Assembly (NCBI GenBank): GCA_948567375.1 | Contig: OX419760.1 | Location: 49,972,001-50,036,000 of the forward strand | From: Lunularia cruciata | Taxonomy: Eukaryota; Streptophyta; Marchantiopsida; Lunulariales; Lunulariaceae | Direction: 5' to 3' | Length of the DNA stretch: 64,000 nucleotides | Shown here: positions 56,857-64,000 of the stretch, piece by piece | Layout of the letters: the number at the start of each line of letters is the position of its first letter | Position numbering within the stretch: position 1 is the stretch's first letter | Notes under the pieces: model-generated | What the model saw: only the letters and a program-made list of their open reading frames with translations | Database searches by the model: none | What the model was told of the DNA's origin: nothing | Program-made: the position numbers and the translations under genes

Positions 56857-56922
56857 CTATATTCCCATTCTTCATATTCTTTATGTGACCTATATTCCCA
56901 TTCTTCATATTCTTTATGTGAC
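56857..56922. repeat. Exact 33-bp tandem duplication
   Basis: Two identical adjacent copies (56857-56889, 56890-56922) starting CTATATTCCCATTC and ending TTTATGTGAC. They lie immediately before the second long copy of the repeat family. Confidence 0.92.
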
Positions 56923-58030
56923 GAAGGTGGAGGGAGGAGTCTTTTCTCTCCAAAGTGTTATTGCGGCATATGAAGGTTGTCTATCTCCATGGGCACGGGA
57001 GTACCTTTCATCTTTTACTTCACTACCATCAGATTGACCCAAAGGTTTGAAGTCTTCCTTGATGGAACAACAGTGTTAGCATATACTATTTTCTCTCTTG
57101 ATTGAATCATCCATTCCTCGAGCCATTAGAGCACATCTTTGCTCTTGCTCCGGCAAGGGTATAAGCTCTTGGATCCTAGCTCGATCTTGCGTTGGAGCAT
57201 TCTGACTCGCGCAAACCACTTTCTCTACAACGATTAGGTTCCATCAAGGTTTGGTCCACCCTTTTGCATCTTCGTTACTCACTTGTAAGTGTGGATATAC
57301 ACTAGACGCAGCAGTGGTCCATATGACACGGTGTCCTTACGGAGGACAAAGGATAGCTACCCATGATGCCATCAAGAATATAATGTTTGCTATGGCATGA
57401 GAGAGTGGATACTTTGCTTTGAGGAAGCGTTCATATTCTTTACAAACAACACGTGTCAGAGCAAACTTATACTTGGTTCAAGATGATCAGGTGACAATGG
57501 TAGATGTTGTGGTTACAAACCCTATACGTGATGCAATTTTGGAGGAGTGATTACTCATCCTCCTGGATGGGCGGCAAGCAAGGTCTCCAAGTATAGGGGT
57601 ATGGAGCGAGGTCACCTCTTTGTTCCTCTAACCTTGGAGTTATATGGAGCAGTGGACATGGCATTCAACGCATTTGTTAGGGAGTGCAAGACAGCTTATC
57701 ATATTAGACGCCAAGGGTACCACTCTCACTCTCATACTTTGTAGCATACTGTAGACAGTGTGTGTCCATTGCTCTATAAAGAGCATTGGCTGGTGCAGTC
57801 CATAGGAGAGCAATCACTCTAGGTGATCCTTCTTCGGATACCCCAATAGTTTGTAAACCTTACGACTTGCATAGCTCGGATACGGTAGGGCATATTTCTC
57901 ATATCGATACTATTGGGGCCTTTCTCCATTCTACCTCGTTTGTTTCTCCCTTGTACGGCTTGATGGGGTCTTCCCATCCTTTTTGTGTTCTCCTTTTTGT
58001 GTTCTATGTGGTCGCATTCTCACATCTTTC
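56923..58030 (+). mobile_element. Unclassified, probably non-LTR, retroelement 3' fragment, copy 3
   Basis: Homologous to 52455-53570. Frames include RANLYLVQDDQ, VDVVVTNPIRDAI, ITHPPGWAASKVSKYRG, ERGHLFVPLTLELYG, AYHIRRQG and HRRAITLGDPSSDTP, all in the same order as copy 1. Broken by stops and shifts. The tail (ttggggcctttctccattct, then ccttgtacggcttgatgggg) is shared with the other copies. Its left edge follows the 33-bp tandem duplication. Confidence 0.6.
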
Positions 58031-59400
58031 TAAACCATCTCTTTAAATTGTTCTAAGAAGGAATTCATCAAGTTGTGTGGATGCTGCTTGTCCCAAGAAA
58101 GGTGCATGAGTAGCACATATAATTAACTTTCTGAGAGTGTCAAGCACTTTTGATAACAGGAAAGAAAAAAGGCCTTGTATCTTTTTGGATTTTCTCTAAT
58201 AAGAAGAGAGTGACCTTGCTCTAGTCTTGAGTTCGAGCAGTTGAGTCAGGTGAAAATTGCAAGATAATACACATCTCTTTAGAGATCTGTCTTAACTTTT
58301 TGAACACAGTCAACTGACGGCAAACTTGCAGTTCATCGCAAGTTTGCTTTCAGCTGTTTTGTATCTATAAAGAACTTAACACTTTCTATAGAAACAACTA
58401 AGTTATATTCAGACTTGTTGGCGGTGAAAGAAACTCTAATCCACAAACGTCTCAGAGCTACCAAAAGACTTTTTACAGTTAAAAGTGGAGAATCTCATAA
58501 TTCGAGTTGTGTCAGTGCACCTTGCAGTTCTATGACAGGCTCAGAACTTTAAATTTTGAATTCATCTATCCTAAAGTTTCCCCTAGTAGAGGACTAATGT
58601 GGTTCGGATTTCTATTTATACTGACTCCCATAGCACAAGAGCAGCGAATTGCTATTTTCGCGGCTCTGGTGCTAAACAACTCGCTAGACAGCCATTCGAA
58701 CTCCTTCATTCCTTTGAATGACAACTTTTTCTAGTCTCGAACTGCATGAGGTGTTTCACGGTTGACAAAATATTTGACAGCTCACAGAATTACTTTGAAA
58801 ATTCCCAGTCAGTTGCCTTCCAAGTCATCAAAACAATATGGCGAAAGTTGCTGACGAACGGTGGATCCCCCTCTGTAAGCAAGCTGTCTTTTGCCTTTAG
58901 TAGTAAATTTCTACTGAAATGGCCTTGAATACCTTGGAGGAAAGGTGAAACTTCACATCGCAGCAGTTTGAGCGTTTCCACCAACCTACTGTATAGAGGA
59001 GGATGTTTCACTTGTGGATTTTGAACTTGCCGGCTATAATGTCTCTGTACTGTTCCAGACAATAGTCACCAAAAAGGACACGAAATGAGCGGGAGGTCGA
59101 GACAGGCCTGGGCTATTGTCGACATATTCTGGCTGCACGTAACAAGCGGGTCCCACTTGACGTACCGGGTCCTACCCCAAACTGCAATATTACATACAGT
59201 ATTGTTCTCGCTAGAGTATGCAGTAACTTACAAATTGCGCGTTAGGAGCTAAGAGTATCAACTTTGACAATTTCCATTCATCTCCATACGGCATCAAGCC
59301 AACATTCCTCCTTCTCAACGGGCGAACCCGGAGAAGAACAGGTCAACACTGTGCTTCAGTTTCTCATCAAGTTCAATCCCTGATTAGTTCCCTACCCGGT
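58031..59400. other. Spacer, no gene recognised
   Basis: About 1.4 kb with short frames only. Nothing supportable. Confidence 0.55.
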
Positions 59401-59510
59401 GTAGTAAAATGGGGCTTAGCTCCATTTTACCTTTTTTGTCTCCCTTGTACGGCTTGATGGGGTCTTCTCTTCCTTCGTTTTTTCTACGCGGTCGCCTTCT
59501 TTCTTGGTGT
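59401..59510 (+). mobile_element. 5'-truncated 3' end of the same repeat family, copy 4, with a 12-bp stem-loop
   Basis: GTAAAATGGGGC-TTA-GCTCCATTTTAC at 59404-59430 forms a 12-bp stem with one G-T wobble and a 3-base loop. CCTTTTTTGTCTCCCTTG and GGCTTGATGGGG follow, ending near GCGGTCGCCTTC. This is the shortest copy, nearly just the tail. Confidence 0.75.
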
Positions 59511-60030
59511 AGTCCGATCAAACATCTAAGAAAGTGGGCTTATACGCGGCTATCGACCTATTCATCTGGACAAGACAATGGAGGTCAGCTGATGCATGGC
59601 GCTCGTTGAACAAGATCGTTCATCTGCGCAACCAGCAGTCCCCTACTGGACTTTTCCTGCTGTCTCTTGAGCGTGACTTCTCCGCTTATCACAGCGACGG
59701 TTCTTGAAGCTCAAGGAAGTCACATAACCCAAACCATTTCGACTTCTGAAGTCGTCCTCGCCTTCATAACAAGACTTAACTAGGAATCTGCCAGAATAAG
59801 ATGAATGCATTGTTTCGGTTAGAAAAGGCGACACGAGTAGGATAAAAGGAAGGATGGGAAGACCATCTCGAGAATCAAACCTAAGAGGCAAAATGCATAT
59901 TTTCCACACTTTTCACAATCAACACTGAATACGTGTATGGTGCACACTCATACACAGACAAACAGAAAATCCTCGGATTGAAGTTACTGCTCTCACCAAT
60001 TTGACTTTGTCGTTCTAACTCAGGATGTGC
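59511..60030. other. Spacer, no gene recognised
   Basis: Short frames only; the 59643-59909 minus-strand frame has no known domain. Confidence 0.5.
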
Positions 60031-60092
60031 ATCAGGTTCTCATTTCCTTGTGCATCAGGTTACTCCATCCCACAAGGAAATGAGAACCTGAT
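60031..60092. repeat. Perfect 22-bp inverted repeat, 18-nt loop
   Basis: Arms 60031-60052 (ATCAGGTTCTCATTTCC...) and 60071-60092 (...GGAAATGAGAACCTGAT). The loop begins with CATCAGGTT, a second direct copy of the arm's start. Confidence 0.92.
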
Positions 60093-61544
60093 CTCAATAA
60101 ATCTCAGTAAAGTGACAGTAGTACAAATAATTCGTATACTCTGTCAAGAAGTTATGTCGAGCTGGCTATCCTAACTTCAAACTGATGAGGAGGAGCAAGA
60201 TGCCCGGAACCCTCTGAGGTAATGGTCTACTCAAATCAAAGTGCAAAGTGATTCCGTGTTGCGTGGAAGCCGAGGTTTGTCCCATCCACTAAGGTGGAAG
60301 CGGCTAACGCTTCAGAAGTACCTCTTGCAGTTGGTACCACGGTCAACCAAGTAACTCAACCCTTTCGCTTCTGGAGAAACGTGTGCACGACATCCTCTTT
60401 ACCTCCACTTAATTCTCCCATTCCTTCCACTCCGCATCCTGAATAATATGGATTAAGCTGCAGCCATTGGGCATGAAAGCGTGGGGACGCAAAGTCAGAT
60501 CTCACATAACGTGTGGATTCACTGTGGAATGTAGTGCCAATTGGGATCCATTCTTGAAATGCGCCGCTTTACCGTCCAAGGTCCTACACGACAACAACAC
60601 CTCCACCATCGCCCGCAGCGCCAATTGTCCATTGGTGGTATATAAACAACAAATTTGATGCCTGCGCGACACCTTCAAATCACCAGGTTACGGTGCTGCG
60701 TTCTTCCCCGTATGCAACCTTCACCATCAACCTGGATCTAACCCAGCTTTTCATCTCGCTTCGCACAGCACTGGGCTGTTTAACCGCAGTAAGGCTGCTC
60801 TTTAACCAGGGTCCTTTTCTCTTGTGGCTTCGCCTACCTGGAGGAAATGGGAGGAAAATAATCCAAACCACCTACTATGGTTCTAACTTCGTCAAAGGAT
60901 TTGCACCTAGCCACTTCCTAGATAAAAAAACCATTTTTTAAATTACTCTCTAAATCTTAACTATTTTAGACTATCATAAATAAAGTCTCTATAAACAAAT
61001 TTAACAGAATTGGTTAAAGTAGATCCTATGGCTAAAGATTCAGTGCTGCTAATTTATCAAGGTATCAAAATAATGGAATAGTAACAACTCTTAAGTGGAT
61101 AAGTTAGACTTTTCATCGTGATTGTTTTACAGTCTCTTGCATACTAGATTATTTGCATAGAAGGATCACATGTATATCTAGTTTCAAGTGTCATGATAAC
61201 ATATTACCAACTATGACCAAATAATTATTCATATATTCGTGGAGATATCTTAAAAACTTGTACTTGTGTCGTGTGGTATTAATCTAGAGAAACTGACAAA
61301 AAAGAGTCTTAGGAAACCATTGAAAATGTAATAAGTTAACTTTCTTACAATTTTCTTACCAAAATTGCTTCTTTATAGATTTTATATTTGAAATTTCTAT
61401 AATTTATTATCCATGAAATTATATGTAAATTTCAATACATATAAGATCACAGTATATTAATTCGAAAGTGAATATTTCACTTGTAAAACATACGGGGAAT
61501 GGGTACTTGTGATAACATATTTCCGAGTTGGAGAAGACTCAAAT
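60093..61544. other. Spacer, no gene recognised
   Basis: 60.1-60.9 kb is of mixed composition with short frames; from 60.95 kb the sequence is AT-rich to the window's end. No gene supported. Confidence 0.55.
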
Positions 61545-61625
61545 CAGCCTTAGTACATGGATGCAGGTGATTTCGAGTTGGAGCCTCTCCAACTCGAAAT
61601 CACCTGCATCCATGTACTAAGGCTG
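61545..61625. repeat. Perfect 39-bp palindromic hairpin with 3-nt loop
   Basis: Left arm 61545-61583 (CAGCCTTAGTACATGGATGC...GAGTTGGAG), loop CCT, right arm 61587-61625 is its exact reverse complement. Pairing resumes beyond a small bulge (CTCAA before, TTGAG after). CGAGTTGGAG also occurs at 61524, just outside. Confidence 0.95.
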
Positions 61626-62735
61626 CTTGAGATTTTATCGTGTTCACTTTAAACTAAAATAAAGCAACAATTCCATCTTTTTATTTTTATTTTTGGTTCA
61701 GTGAATGAAATTTCATTTGATATCAATAGTATATGTATTATCTTATTTTTTTAACACCGTAGTTAATTTAAATATCGTGCATTTCTTAACACAATATGGA
61801 TGTATTTAATGTTAAGTTTGGTTGCTTCTTATTTACTTATAGCATATCCTCTCATTTTAACTTTTTCCTTTACAGTTTTGGTGATGAAGGAGAGTTATGT
61901 AGATGAATTAGCTTATCTTCTTTCCGTGATAAGTTTACTTCTTTATTTCCATCCCCATTTTTCTTCTTTTATGAAATCCAATCTATTCCAAAATATGATG
62001 CGTGGCAATTATTCTATTTACCTTTATTCTATTCCTACTATCTTATAAAAAATGTAAGCATTATATTTGATTAATTAACAATAACTCTATAAATCCAGTC
62101 AATTTTTAAATTGTTGCATGTTCTACCAAGAGGTTGTTGTAAGATATTCATATTCTATAACTAAGATTGGATAGTGGTAACTAGATAAATCACAAATAAA
62201 AAGGTGATTTCCAAATTATAACAAGATAAAAGAAAATGTTTAATTTTGCTTCATATGAGTCAATTTGACTAAATCAATCGTTCTTGGATTATATTAGTTC
62301 AAGTTGTGGCATCAAGCCTCTTAAACTCTACTGAAGATGTGTTTTATATTAAGTTTTGATTTACATATGGATGAAGTGTTAAATAAAATAAGTAAGAGAG
62401 TATTTTTTTTTCTATGAATCTGAAAGTATATATTAAGTAAGTATATGAAAGAACCAAGCTTTGAACTTAAAGCATGCTTTAGTTGCAAAAGGCAAATTGG
62501 AAATTTTTTATTTTCTATATAGGTAGTGTTTTTGCTAGTTCCTCTTGCATATAATTCTAGATTTTCTTTTGAAGAGTAGAATGTATATATTTTGATCCTT
62601 TTAATCTTTCTAGCTCTATTCACTTATTCATTTATGGAATAAGAGTTATATATTGTCCTTATTGAGCAATATACATTATTGCGCAATCTACACTGATTTT
62701 TCAACAACTGATATTCAAATTGTGTTTAATTAAAT
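61626..62735. other. AT-rich spacer, no gene recognised
   Basis: Very AT-rich. The hydrophobic frames at 61800-62048 and 62321-62623 are typical by-products of A+T richness. Confidence 0.55.
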
Positions 62736-63209
62736 CAATTCCAGATTATGTCAAAACATCTCAACTATTAAGTTGATTTAGTTAATATGTTTATCCTAAC
62801 ATTTGTATATATAAACTTACATCATATTCGTAAGCTTTTATGTTCACATAGCAAGTTTTCTCCATATCATTTATATTGAAATTTGTAGATTTTATTAAGT
62901 TGAATCCATTCTCATTATGAATTATATAAGTATGATTATAAAGGCAACTAGTCAAAACCTAAATAACAATAACAATTCCAGATTATGTCAAAACATCTCA
63001 ACTATTAAGTTGATTTAGTTAATATGTTTATCCTATCATTTGTATATATAAACTTACATCATATTTGTAAGCTTTTATGTTCACATAGCAAGTTTTCTCC
63101 ATATCATTTATATTGAAATTTGTAGATTTTATTAAGTTGAATCCCTTCTCATTATGAATTATATAAGTATGATTATAAAGGCAACTAGTCAAAACCTAAA
63201 TAACAATAA
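62736..63209. repeat. 237-bp tandem duplication
   Basis: Two adjacent copies, 62736-62972 and 62973-63209, each starting CAATTCCAGATTATGTC and ending AACAATAA(C). I count only three or four differences (for example aaca/atca, attcg/atttg, ccattc/cccttc), so the duplication is recent. AT-rich, noncoding. Confidence 0.95.
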
Positions 63210-64000
63210 CAAGAGAGTGTGGTTAACTTGTAAATAAGAACAAAGGTAGAGATTATAATATAGTTTGCCTTACCAATTGAAAATGAAAATTTGAAAAAAT
63301 TAATTGGTTGATATTAATATTTGGGGTTCTTGTAGTAACATTTGAAATTCTTTAACATATATAAATCCAAATTAATGATAGAGTGTCTAATATGTATTTA
63401 TACTTGCTGAAAACACAGGGTTTAGCCATAATTAAAATGTATTATTTATTATTTATGATGGATTATAATAAATAATCATGGTGTTTTAATTTATCAATAT
63501 TTCTATATAAATCTAGATTCTTCTCTAGGTGTAACACTTTTTGTAAAATTCTTACAGATTTTGTAAATAATATGGAATGGTCTTGTAATATATGCATAAA
63601 AGTAATACAAGTGATAGTTTTAAGCAATCTGATAGTTTTTAAAAATTATTTATTTTCTTTATAAAAAAAAGAGTGATGACATAGTTTCTTGTGATAATAA
63701 AAGTGAATGTTTGATAAATGAATTATTATCCTTCCAATATATGTAACTTGGGTAAACACGAAGAGTTCCTTAGAATGAATTGCAAAGGTAAGATATATTT
63801 GAGTGTTATTCTTCCCTCCATGTATACCAAATCATTAATACAAAGTCCAATGATCATCTGTGATGTGGATTGATGATATGGTATATAAGTAAACACAACT
63901 AGAAAACTTTATCTACAAATCTTGACCAACTATACTTAATTGCACTAACAAGTTACTCTTAATTACATCTTGAATTTTACACTTGAATTGAGTCACATGC
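63210..64000. other. AT-rich spacer to window end, nothing recognised
   Basis: No gene, repeat boundary or RNA recognised. Confidence 0.55.

Overview
The window is plant nuclear DNA. Two ordinary genes sit in a sea of decayed retrotransposons. The threonine deaminase gene has a plastid-type N-terminus and GT-AG introns, the retroelements are plant-type Ty1/copia and Ty3/gypsy chromoviruses, and the GT61 glycosyltransferase is a land-plant type. The short introns (116-467 bp), the intronless GT61 gene and the AT-rich spacers would fit a bryophyte, but that placement is a weak inference. No tRNA, rRNA, CRISPR or bacterial-type operon was seen.

Layout. 1-1330: 3' end of a broken Ty1/copia pol. 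4974-6581 (-): intact GT61 (DUF563) Golgi glycosyltransferase. 10.6-18.0 kb: a ~3.7-kb direct tandem duplication that carries the 3' half of a minus-strand Ty3/gypsy chromovirus (element A) plus flanking DNA. 16.0-22.7 kb: the rest of element A and the gag end of a related element B. 22707-23248: a solo LTR with a perfect 5-bp target duplication. 23.8-26.5 kb: relic of a retroelement (F) in which a retropepsin-like region is followed by a DNMT3/DRM-like cytosine-5 methyltransferase domain. 26.5-33.25 kb: two related elements (E minus, D plus) head to head, forming a large inverted repeat. 33.25-43.2 kb: another relic (G), an RNase H plus integrase ending in a canonical PHD finger, interrupted inside RNase H by a complete but dead ~7.7-kb chromovirus (C). 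C has two LTRs, a primer binding site, a polypurine tract and near-matching target duplications, and itself carries a further insertion. 47252-50990 (+): biosynthetic threonine deaminase, nine exons, 663 codons. 52.5-59.5 kb: four 3' ends of one unclassified, probably non-LTR, repeat. 54.5-61.6 kb: three long fold-back repeats. 62.7-63.2 kb: a 237-bp tandem duplication. The ends and the 43.8-46.6 kb spacer are AT-rich without recognisable genes.

The most interesting material is in the transposons. The F/G lineage carries a methyl-DNA 'writer' domain between protease and the expected RT, and a histone 'reader' (PHD) after integrase. Whether both belonged to one element cannot be settled here. 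Separately, the LTRs of the A/B/D/E family contain arrays of perfect heat-shock-element motifs upstream of a TATA box, which suggests a stress-activated retrotransposon family. All transposon genes here are broken by stops and frameshifts; the two host genes look functional. The host genes show no functional link to each other beyond proximity.
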